Positions 1-10,257 of a DNA stretch of 64,000 nucleotides are shown here, piece by piece. The translations under genes were made by a program, and so were the position numbers. The stretch is from NCBI RefSeq assembly GCF_031755915.1, contig NC_083387.1:9507001-9571000 (forward strand), read 5' to 3'. The DNA comes from Ziziphus jujuba. Lineage: Eukaryota > Streptophyta > Magnoliopsida > Rosales > Rhamnaceae. The notes under the pieces were generated by a model, which did no database searches, had not been told where the DNA came from, and saw only the letters and a program-made list of their open reading frames with translations. Numbering within the stretch: the first letter of the stretch is position 1; each line of letters starts with the position of its first letter.

Positions 1-35
1 TCAGATGATATAATAATAATAATAATTTTTTTTTT

Positions 36-980
36 TATTTTTACATTTTATATTTATGATTTTTTTAATAAAAAATCGTATTCAATTTTATTTTGTTTAA
101 ACTAAAATGTAAAGAAATTAAATGTTTTGGACTAAAATTATATCATGAATAAAAATTTAAAATACAGTTAAAATTTTCGTCTAATAAATATATTTTTATC
201 GGATCAAAAATTAAATAAAATTATTTTAATTGATCAAAAATTAATAATAATTTTTACGCCCAAACTATAAAATAAATTAGTCCAAAATAAAAATTACACA
301 AAAAATAAAAATAAAATTTTATTTTTATAAAAAAAAGACTGTAGATTTACCTACACTTACTTGTGATTTATTGGATTATGTAAAAAAATGAACAATTATA
401 GAATTATCCACTTTTGCCTAAAAAGATAACGATTTAAAAATAATAAAAATAAATTATAAGATCAAATAAAAATAAAAATAAAAATAAAATCAATAATAAT
501 AATTTTATTTTTATTTTTTATATTAGACTAAAATAAAAAAGCATAAAATCAAAATTTATTTTTATTTTTTGTTTGATTATTATTATTATTATTTTTTATG
601 GTTTGGTCATAAAAAAATCATTATAAATTTTTGGTCTGAAATTATTTTATCTAATAAAAATATTTTTACTCGAGCAAATATTCCAATTTTAGTTGTATTT
701 ATATTTTTGTCTAATTTTAAATCTATATTTTTGTGATTTTGGTCTTTTTTTTTATGGTTTAGGCGTAAAAACATATTATTAATTTTTGGTCTGGCAAAAT
801 TATTTAATTTAATTTTTGATCTAATAAAAATTTTTTATTAGATCAAAATTTCTAATTTTATTTTAATTTTAGATCTAAAAATATTTAATTTTTCGGAACT
901 TTAATTTAAATAAAATAGAAATTTTGAAATAAAAAATCATAAATATAAAATGAATAAATAAAAAATTTATTTTTTTAATT
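36..980. repeat. AT-rich foldback (long inverted repeat) element
   Basis: The two halves of this segment are imperfect reverse complements, meeting near 530. For example, the stretch at about 225-285 (with TTTTTACGCCCAAAC) is mirrored at about 745-810 (GTTTAGGCGTAAAAAC). The outer part at 50-75 (TTTATATTTATGATTTTTTA) is mirrored at about 925-950 (AAAAATCATAAATATAAAAT). This layout fits a foldback or MITE-like DNA transposon with long terminal inverted repeats, or a hairpin-forming relic. No coding potential is visible. Exact ends and a target duplication could not be fixed by eye. Confidence 0.6.
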
Positions 981-3160
981 ATTTTTTAAAAAATAAATTA
1001 TGACATTAATATGAAACCGGTATACTAACCTTATCTAATAATAAGTTAACATCATTAGTTAATTGGATTGCTTTGCAATAAATTTGACACTTCTAGATTT
1101 AATTTAAGTAATTCTAAATTTAAATTTCAATTTATATAATTTTGAAATTTTAAAATACTAATTAATAACTAATTTTTATTAATTTATTTTATTATAATAT
1201 TAAAGTGGGTAAATTAGAATTAGAAATATATATATATATATATTTTTTTTGATCAAATGGAATTTAGAATAATTGGTCTAAGGAAATTGTGATTTTGCCA
1301 TGGACTGTTACGGGCAGGCTCTAAGCTTAATAGCTTGTGAGATGAATAGGCATGGAAGGAAAAGCATTATCGAGGCCACATGTCGTGGGATCCAATAAGA
1401 AGTTGAGCTCCACCGCTTCGAAGTCTACGTAGTTATTCAGGAAACTAATAGACCAAAAAATGAGTTGACGATGCGTGGACTTGGGCAAGAGCCAGATACA
1501 GCTTTATCGTTTTCAATCCTTCTAGAATGAGTAACTGTTACTATCAATGGAATAAATGGAGGTATTATTTTTCAGTTTTCACATTACGTGAAATTGACTT
1601 TTAAATTGGATGGTTCCACCGTTTGGTAATGTTGGGAATGTTCCACGTTTTATCTCCAAGACAAGGGTCTTGTCCATTTACTTCTAAATTTTCGAAGCCA
1701 TAAAAAAGTAGTTGGAATGAGATTCTGGCATCTACCCATTAGAATATCGCTGTAGCATAAGAAGATTAAACAAAAAGGATAAGCATTTTAAGTTGTGAAA
1801 AGAAGTTAAAATGCCTAGGAGATGAGAATAGCATTCAGTGCCAGAAGTATGTTATTTAGAACCATTTTGTGATTTAGAAGTTACAAGGAAAAGCAATGCT
1901 GCTTTTTAGTTTCTAGGATTTAGAATTTCATTTTTCTACGTTCCACACACAATGGGCGGTTTCGCAGACTCAGATCCACGCCAAAACAAAGGGCCTCTAC
2001 TAACTTTTTTCTTTTTATTTATTTATTCATTTGTTTAATACACAACAAAGAGGGACCGATCAGAAGAAATGTAAAAGTTACCCTGTCCAAAAATAAGCAT
2101 AGCCAGAGTTTCTTTCAGAAGCATCGAACACCCTGGGGACAAGGAGAATACGGTAATTGTAACCCAAATGAACCCACTGCAACTAAACAGTACGTTTGTG
2201 GAAATTCTAACCCATAACAATTAAACAAAAATAAAGTTCCAAGATTATTATCTTTTAATTTTATTTTTTCAGCTTGGTAGGTTCCAAGAATTTACAAAAA
2301 ATAAATAAGTTCCAAGATTTTCCTTGCTACTTCATATCTAATTTCCAGTCAACAAATATGAATGCATTCATTAACCTATCAACTATAAGTCCACAACTAA
2401 AATTTAAAGCACTACAAGCGACTGAAATCATTAAAGACTATAGTCAACACAATAATACATGCATTTCCATGAATCCAGTAACTTCTTTATGGTCAATTTT
2501 AACTGTCACGCTACAGTAAAAAGAGTGGATCAGCACTTCCAAGATCGTGACAGGCATTATCTCCATAACAAAAAATAATATTATATGTTTTAGTGTACAT
2601 GTAACAAAAAGAAGTCCACCACAAATGTTAAAATACATATCAAAATATAGAAAACAAACAAATAAATAAATTACAACCAAAATTCCATTCGTATTTGATC
2701 GAGGATCATTATCAAGAACATATGACAAGAGCTAAGGATTTGTAAGAAACAGGGCATTAACATATTTTCTGAAACATTGGCCTATTGTCGGAAACAGTTA
2801 CCAACGTTGCCACTCTGACACCGAAACCCATCCGTGGTTCACAATTGACACTGGAATTGAAGTTGTGATATTACTGTATTGCCATTTTCTGTCCCACCAA
2901 CCGAAGTGCAAAAATTTCAAGCTTCGTGGTCCCACTCCACGAGGCCACCCAAGTCCTCTCCAGCTATCTATCTAAGCCTGCTTGAATTTTCATTTCTCAA
3001 TCACACAATTACCAACCCATGTAAATTTCTTTACCTTTTACATATACTTCGTGTAAAATTGTTATTTAATTCCATTTCCTTTACGTCCTCAAAACCCCTC
3101 AAAAAACTAATAATAATAAAATAAAATAAAATTCGGTTTCCACTTGGTCTATCTTTATTG
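981..3160. other. Intergenic region upstream of the glucanase gene
   Basis: No convincing gene is seen. About 1260-2000 is less AT-rich than its surroundings and reads as ordinary promoter-distal DNA. A short (TA)n tract lies near 1227-1243. Small open frames at 2035-3124 have no recognisable domain and no coding character. Confidence 0.5.
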
Positions 3161-3179
3161 GCCAATAGCGTCTATAAAT
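3161..3179 (+). promoter_or_regulatory. CCAAT box and TATA box of the GH17 gene
   Basis: GCCAAT at 3161-3166 and TATAAAT at 3173-3179 lie about 50 bases before the start codon at 3229, which would place the transcription start near 3205. The two boxes are unusually close together (about 10 bases), so the CCAAT match may be chance. Confidence 0.5.
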
Positions 3180-3228
3180 TTCACACAGCGCTGTGGGGAA
3201 TAGACTCACCTCTGCTTCATTCTCAGCC

Positions 3229-6200
3229 ATGGCTTCGCTTTCTCCACCTTCGTCTTCTCTCTTTCTTTCTCTCTGCTTCTTGCTCACCGCCTTTTACTTG
3301 GCAGGTCAGTTTGCATCAACTTAATTTTCTTGCTGGATATTGATTTTCCCGGAAAGTTTTCTTTTTTGTGGTTATTTGTTTTCAGTTCATTTATTAAGTC
3401 CAGTGGTTGAAACTGAATTTGCCAAAAGTGTAATAGTATTGATAGCCAATCAAGATCGTCCACGCTCTATACGACGTCGCTTCCCAGTTCCAACGTCTTT
3501 GCTCTGAAATTTTTTCGGTTTCAGTTTTCTGATTTTTATTTTTTATTTTTTTTTTCAGAGTCGCAGCAATTCATCGGCATAAACTACGGCCTACTCGCCG
3601 ACAATCTCCCTCCACCGACGGCCACCGCGAAGCTACTCCAGTCGACCACCATTGAAAATGTCCGACTCTACGGTGCCGATCCAGCGATCATCAAAGGCCT
3701 GGCGAACACCGGCATCGGAATCGTCATTGGAGCTGCGAACGGAGACATACCGGCCTTGGCGTCGGATCCGAACGCGGCCGTTCAGTGGGTGAACTCCAAC
3801 GTCCTCTCTTTCTACCCGGCCAGCAAAATCACACTCGTCACCGTCGGCAACGAGGTCATGCTCTCCGGCGACCAAGGCTTGATCTCCCAGCTTCTGCCCG
3901 CCATGCGAAATGTCCAAAAGGCCATCACCGCGGCTTCTCTCGGAGGGAAAGTCAGGGTCTCGACCGTCCACTCCATGGCGGTTCTGGGCCAGTCGGATCC
4001 TCCCTCTTCCGGGTCGTTCGCACCCGGGTTTCAGGGCGCTCTCAAGGATTTGCTGGCGTTTCAGAGAGACAATGGCTCGCCTTTTGCTATCAATCCCTAC
4101 CCGTTCTTCGCCTACCAGAGCGATCCGAGGCCCGAAACGCTGGCGTTTTGCCTGTTCCAGCCCAACGCGGGTCGAGTCGACTCGGTGTCAGGGATCAAAT
4201 ACATGAACATGTTTGATGCCCAGGTGAGTTTTGCGAAGAGTTTTTTGGGAATTTTTTTTTCTTATTATTAAAAAAATAAAAATAAAATAAAATAAAACGA
4301 TAATATAGCGGAGCAAGATGAGAATAGAATCGAAGTTCAAATACATTTCAATTGTTTATAAAAAAAGAAACTTTAAACGACATGGAATTTAAATAATTAT
4401 TTTAAAATTGGTTCGAAATCCGAATCTATATATAATAAAAGTGAAAAATTAGTACACCCTATTAGAAACATGAAACAGAGTACTAGTGCTTTTATTCCCA
4501 TACGAAAGAAAAGTAAAAGGGAAACTGAGTAAAAAACGTTATGTATAGAGTTTTATTTATCTTTTTATTATTATTTTTTTTTATAAAAAAGGTAATTTAA
4601 TGTGAATTTTCCAATTGTGTAAAGTCGTTCAGACCAAACCCATTTTAAAAGTTCACCAAAAAAGAAAAACATTTTAAAAAGGTTGACGTGTGAGTCAACG
4701 TCAAGAGTATGCTCTGGTCTTTAACGCATACGTTAATCAACCGGTTTTTTTTTTTCTATGCTTGGTTTCGTGTAAACTATTAAAAGGAAAAAAAAAGAAA
4801 AAAAAGAAAAAAAAAAAGGCGTAATCCTCTGCAGTCGTTCTTAAGTTAATTTCTGCCCAGTAATTAAAGATCTTCCTAAGTAGCTTTTTTGGCATAGTGA
4901 TTAGAATTAGGTTTGAATTGTTTGTATCTGAGTGAACCTCTTTATTTATACTTTAAATCAATGGAGTAGAAATAATAATTATTATTATTATTTTCTGTTG
5001 GTTTAATTTAATTTTAATTGAACAAAATATCCACTTAAAAACGCAAGCCTGAGAGCGTATATGTACGTGCATGTGTAATGCTTGCAATTGCATGTACAGA
5101 AAACGATCGATCATCCTTGCAAAATCAGTCACTTTTAAATGAAATGATTGGAGCCTTGGAAACGTATTTGATGTGACATCAATGCTCTGTGACAGTCTGG
5201 CCATCACAATAATGTTAGATAAGTTCCATCCCATCCCACCTCCATTTCTGTGGTTTGTTATTGGTGTTGGATGGTTTGTAGAAAAAAGAAAACAATAATT
5301 CACAAACTTGATTGTCTAATAGACCCAAAAATTTTATTTATCTCTGGGGGACCACCTTAAACGTGACACATACTAAATCCAATTTCAACAAATTTTTTGG
5401 TCTATTAATTCATATAACAATTGGAGCCGCTTTATAGACCCACTTTGAAATCTTTAATAATATTTTTGTACTCGTTTTGATGCATCGAATTCTTGTACTT
5501 ACCCTTAATGATTAAAAATTTAAAAAAATTGGTGCATCCATTTATCATACTGATGTCTTCGAAATTGTGAAAATGTTTAATTTTTTATGTTGTTTGTATT
5601 GATTTTAGTTGGTGCAACAAAATTATGAAAATGATGTATGTGCAGGTTGATGCTGTAAGGTCTGCATTGAATGCACTCGGGTTCAACGATGTTGAGATTT
5701 TGATTGCGGAGACAGGGTGGCCGTACAAGGGGGATAGCAATGAAGTCGGACCAAGTGTTGAGAATGCAAGAGCTTATAATGGGAATTTGATTGCACATCT
5801 TAGATCATTGGCTGGGACTCCATTGATGCCCGGGAAGTCTGTGGAGACATATATATTTGCACTTTATGATGAGAATTTAAAAGCTGGTCCTGGGTCCGAG
5901 AGAGCGTTTGGGCTGTTCAAGCCTGACCTATCCATGACTTATGATGTTGGTCTCTCAAAAAGCAGCCAGGTATAAGTAGACTAAGACTGAGCAGCATACG
6001 CCAGTTCTTTCATTTCCTATACATAGTTGGAACCAATTCAAATAAGAGTTATTGAATTTGATTTTGAAACGCGTTTGAATTGGATTGAAAATTGATTACT
6101 AAACTAATTAGTAATTAAATTGAATTGGTTATTATCAAAATAAATTGGTTTGGAATTAATTAATATCTCTAATTTCCTATGCATAGTTTGAACAACTTTC

Positions 6201-6806
6201 TATTAGTTTCATTCTATCCCTTAATTTGATAAACTTTGAAATTTTCAGACTCCATCCACACCGACGACGACTCCGGTGACACCGTCACCGAAACCAACCG
6301 TGTCACAGTGGTGTGTGCCGAAGGCGGGCATTAGTGATGCTCAATTGCAAGCTGCTCTTGATTATGCTTGTGGTCAAGGTATCGATTGCAGTCCAATTCA
6401 ACCAGGAGGTGCATGTTTTGAGCCAAATACTGTGGCATCACATGCTGCATATGCTATGAATCTTTATTATCAAAATTCTAGCAAGAGTCCAGGAAACTGT
6501 GATTTCTCACAGACGGCAGCACTCACTTCCTCAAATCCTAGTAAGCTCCTTTTGGCTCCATTCATTTATTATTATTACTACTATTATTATTATTATTTCT
6601 TTTTTTAAATTTATGTGCAAATATGAGCAATTTATTGAGTGTCTAAATACAAAAACGTTTTGGAGAATATCTTAAGGGACCGCATAAAAAGTGCCCCTTT
6701 TTTCCCTGATTGAACTTGGTTCACAAAAGGTTGATCTTCTTTATTAATGGTGTTTGGCATATTTTAAGGTGCATGATTAGAAATTCAAAAGAGAATTGGC
6801 TTTCGC

Positions 6807-6837
<31 letters not shown>

Positions 6838-7139
6838 TTTTTTTTTTTGGGGTAAAGTTGTCTTTAAAACACAACCACACTCTCCTTTTTACATTATTTG
6901 GTAATTTAGTAGTTTTTCAAATTTCTATTCAACTTTTTTTTTTTTTTTTTTTTTCATTTCTGGTGCCTTTTTGGTTTGAGAACAGAGGTGTTGAACATCA
7001 AGTGTTTTTCTTTCTTTTAAATAGGACAAATTCATATAATTATTTTATTGTCCATCATTCTTCTTAACGTGTTCGTTTCCCTGTCTATTTGATTGTAGGT
7101 TATAATGCTTGTGTTTACCCAGGTGGTGGGAGTAAATGA
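3229..7139 (+). CDS. Glucan endo-1,3-beta-glucosidase, GH17 with X8 (CBM43) domain
   Basis: Likely hydrolyses internal beta-1,3-glucan (callose or related cell-wall glucan) outside the plasma membrane. Five exons: 3229-3304, 3559-4223, 5646-5969, 6249-6540, 7099-7139, giving 465 residues. Residues 1-25 form a hydrophobic signal peptide. The GH17 barrel runs from about 29 to 345. It has the expected proton-donor glutamate in VGNE (about E124) and the nucleophile in AETGWP (about E269). A Thr/Pro linker (356-373) leads to a Cys-rich X8 carbohydrate-binding domain starting at QWCVPK. The closest family I recognise is Arabidopsis glucan endo-1,3-beta-glucosidase 7 (At4g34480), which agrees with the neighbouring genes. 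The chain stops soon after X8 (ending GGGSK) with no hydrophobic tail, so it looks secreted and not GPI-anchored. The start follows a TATA box closely. Intron 2 is long (about 1.4 kb). Confidence 0.93.
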
Positions 7140-8769
7140 AATAACCAGAATTTGAGCAGTGGATTTGTTAAGGTCAAAAAACAATCAATAATAACCTGGA
7201 ATAAGGTCATAATGTACTTTTTCTTATTTCTAGTCCTTTATATGTAAAATTTTCTAGTTAATTGTTTTTCGATTTCTGTATCGTAAAGGATTGCTACTTT
7301 TAATGGGGATTTTTGCTCTAGTTTGGGCGTACTGATTAAGTTTTCTCTCTCTATCATATTACTGTGTCATTGATCTTAACCAAAAGACATGCAGAGAAAA
7401 GTTTGATATTAATCTGAAATAATAATTAAATATTTTGATAGATAAAAAGATTAGGGTTTTTGGCATTTTACTTCCTATAGTATGAAATTAACACTAATAT
7501 ATTGTAAAAATCAAATGAGATTGATTTGTTTGATAAGTTACTTCTATATGTAAGAGATCACGATTTAAAATATCGAAATATCCAAAAATATCAAAATATG
7601 TAAAAATTATTATAAATGATTAAAAAAACCTTTGATGTTTTGACTTTTTAATAGTCAAAGCTCGTTTGCATTACACATGGAAATGTTTCTTTTCAAGAAT
7701 GAAAATTGTATCATGGTTTGTATAATTATGTAAAGATTTTGCAATGATGTTGCATTATTTACAAATTTTATAAGACGATGTTGAACGCAAAACTGTTAAA
7801 TTTATTGAGATATTGAAATCAAAAATCCAAATATTTCAGATAAAGATTTCAATAATGCAAAAATATACTTATTATTTATTTATTATTATTATTATTATTT
7901 TCTACAAACGTGCAAAAATAAAATGAACTTTTTTTTTTTTTTGGGAACAAAAGAAAAATAAAATGAACTTTATTGGATAAAAATGTTTAAACTTTCAACT
8001 TGTAATTACATATGAATCTTGATTGGCACTATCTAATTGCCAAACATAGAGTTCCTCCTATTTGATCACACGGTCCCTCGAGAACCAAAAATTATATCCC
8101 ATTTCTCTATCTAATCAATAGAATAGAATAACTTTATTTAACGCAATTATTTTGGACTTTCTTCAACCTTTATGATGTGGTTGAAGATTGTAGCATTATC
8201 ACCCACAATGACGCCCACACTTGCAACGTTTCATCTACGATTCACTCCATGATTGATTAGTCTTTCTTTCTCTTTAGCCCACCTAGCAACTGAACCGTTA
8301 TTATTAGAACGGATTATAGAAATAGGTTTAAAAATTAATAATAATAACAAAGCAAGATGAAAGAAATATTGTCTATATTTGGATTTTCTAACTTGATAGT
8401 TAATTATTATCCATTTAATTATGGTCACAAATATTAATAAGGATAATGATAATAATAAACAAAAATTATTATTCTTCTATAGTCATGAAAAAATCACCAA
8501 ATAAGAAAATTAAAAAAGATAAAAAATTCGTTTATTAGAGTACTTTAATGGTCATCTTCATTCTAATTTATATTCCTTATGCAACTCTTACCAACATCTT
8601 TGATTGTTGTCACTTTCAGTTGGACCTCCTTTTTTTTTTTCCTTTTGTTTATTGTTTTCTAATGTTCGGGTGGAGAGATTCGAATTGGGGAGCAAACAAT
8701 TTTTTACTGTTTCATATAAATTTTACTTGAGAATACAAATACGATTAAACTAGTGTTAAGAATCACCGA
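7140..8769. other. Intergenic, AT-rich
   Basis: Contains the 3' flank of the glucanase gene and AT-rich spacer. The only structured item I see is a short poly(T)-GGG insertion flanked by 18-base direct repeats (7914-7971), listed separately. No gene is supported. Confidence 0.5.
7914..7971 (-). mobile_element. Retroposon stub with 18-bp target-site duplication
   Basis: AAAAATAAAATGAACTTT occurs exactly at 7914-7931 and again at 7954-7971. Between the copies is a T tract followed by GGGAACAAAAG. Read on the minus strand, this is a few element bases ending in CCC plus a poly(A) tail. That is the expected scar of target-primed reverse transcription by a severely 5'-truncated LINE or SINE. Confidence 0.6.
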
Positions 8770-8841
8770 TCCATTGTCGTCCAGCGGTTAGGATATCTGG
8801 CTTTCACCCAGGAGACCCGGGTTCGATTCCCGGCAATGGAA
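8770..8841 (+). tRNA. tRNA-Glu (anticodon UUC)
   Basis: A 72-base cloverleaf can be folded. The acceptor arm TCCATTG pairs with CAATGGA, followed by discriminator A. The D-arm region is GTCCAGCGGTTAGGAT, the anticodon loop CTTTCAC carries anticodon TTC, and the T-arm contains GGTTCGATTCC (internal B box). There is no intron. A pol III terminator TTTT follows at 8842-8845. The sequence is of the ordinary nuclear plant tRNA-Glu type, and no plastid flanking genes are present. Confidence 0.95.
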
Positions 8842-9700
8842 TTTTATTTTAATTATATATTATTAATACCCCCAATTTTCATCAATCCTTATAGACTTTT
8901 CTTTTTCTAGAAAAGTAGAAAACCATTAGAATCGGTCCTGGCAATTCTCTTTTTTTTGGTAATCCAATTGGGCTTGACCTTAACAGCTGGACTGGTTCTT
9001 CTTGTGCGATTCATGACTAATTCTCAATCTAATGGAAAATATTTAAAATTTACAATATAAAACAGCCTCAACTTTTCCAAAGTAATGTCTTACTCTTCCA
9101 TCACTGCGTAACACTGTCTAATACATTTTTTTTTACACCCCTGAGATTTCTATTACTTGCTCAAACCCATTCAATATAAACTATTGACCGTCTCTATACA
9201 AATTTTGATAGTTTAAAATAAATATAGCTGCGGATGGATGAGATAAATAGTATTCCTCTCAAGTATCTATATATATATATTTTTTAATCCGAGTCTTTTC
9301 AGTGTAACAATTATCCATATATAATTTGTTTTATTAATACAGAATTTGTGTTTTATAATTATTTTTTTTGCTTTTAAAAAAATAGATAAAAAAGCAAATA
9401 AAACCGAATCACTGATTGTTTCTTGTGGAAATTCAAATTAAAAAAAAAAAAAAATGAAGCCTGTAAGACTAGCATATCTCAAATTTAAAATAGTGGATAT
9501 GTCTGCATATATCTATGTTAATAATTCTTCAAAATTAAGCCTACAGTGGTAAAACTTAAACTTCTACGTTATTGGTCATAATCCAAATAACCTAAATGAA
9601 TTATTATAACAAATAACAATACTTCGGAAGTCCTAGAAAATTATCCAAATCACTAGTATGGTTTATGCAGGGAAATGGCAGGGCAATTAGAATAGAAATG
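8842..9700. other. Intergenic between tRNA-Glu and the AGB1 promoter
   Basis: AT-rich spacer with an A tract near 9440 and a short (TA)n near 9270. I see no gene or defined element. Confidence 0.5.
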
Positions 9701-9759
9701 GTGGTGTAGTGCAAGTGCAACGGTAACAATGGAATGGACAACTGTAAAGGACAGGCCCA

Positions 9760-9816
9760 CACGTGACGAGGTGACATGTACGATTCGGAGAAAACACGTG
9801 GAGGCAGAGTGGGCCC
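9760..9816 (+). promoter_or_regulatory. Two G-boxes and a TCP-type site upstream of AGB1
   Basis: CACGTG occurs at 9760-9765 (context CACGTGAC) and at 9795-9800 (context CACGTGGA), 35 bases apart. Both have the ACGT core bound by bZIP (ABRE/G-box) and bHLH factors. GTGGGCCC at 9809-9816 matches the GTGGNCCC class of TCP sites. They lie about 450-500 bases before the AGB1 start codon and just upstream of a CT-rich initiator-like region. Function is inferred from motif identity only. Confidence 0.5.
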
Positions 9817-9915
9817 GGCGGCGTCAGTCAAAATTTACGCTTCCTGACCTCGGAGTCGGAGAGGAGCTGCCTTTACCAGGTGCTTACCGTAGCAGATATT
9901 TGATAATACCACCTC

Positions 9916-9918
<3 letters not shown>

Positions 9919-9947
<29 letters not shown>

Positions 9948-9998
9948 GTAGTCTCGGCCACCATTTCCATTTCCAATTCCACCTTCTCACCGTTTTAT

Positions 9999-10042
<44 letters not shown>
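9919..10042 (+). repeat. Two (CT)n microsatellites in the AGB1 leader region
   Basis: CT dinucleotide runs at about 9919-9947 and 10003-10040 bracket a C/T-rich segment. Such CT-rich tracts are common around plant core promoters and 5' leaders, so transcription of AGB1 probably starts near here. Confidence 0.7.
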
Positions 10043-10043
<1 letters not shown>

Positions 10044-10218
10044 GCTCTGCAACAAACAAAGCCGATGGAAACCCTAATTTGACTCTGGAAGCCGGAAATT
10101 ATACTAAAAGATTTCCACAGTTTTTTTTTTTTTTTTTTTTGGGGGCATTTGGTGGTCCATGAATTTCTAGGGGATCCACTTGGAGTTTTGCTCTAATGGC
10201 CGTCGTGTAAACTTCATT

Positions 10219-10247
<29 letters not shown>
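10219..10247 (+). repeat. C29 homopolymer just before the AGB1 start codon
   Basis: An uninterrupted run of 29 C ends 10 bases before the AGB1 ATG at 10258. In RNA it would be an all-C leader segment; in DNA the opposite strand is G29, able to form G-quadruplexes. The tract length is prone to sequencing error. A T22 run followed by G5 lies about 75 bases upstream (10124-10145). Confidence 0.85.
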
Positions 10248-10249
<2 letters not shown>

Positions 10250-10257
10250 CAAAAAGA

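Noticed and set aside
3633..4206. Overlapping open frames on both strands in the glucanase exon 2 region
   Set aside because: They are shadows of the GC-rich GH17 exon; only the frame with VGNE and FAYQSDPRPETLAFCLF encodes the known domain.
8231..8730. Possible small genes or a tRNA-like element before tRNA-Glu (GATTCGAATTGGGG at about 8679)
   Set aside because: A lone B-box-like match without an A box, foldable arms or a tail. The open frames around it are AT-rich and short.
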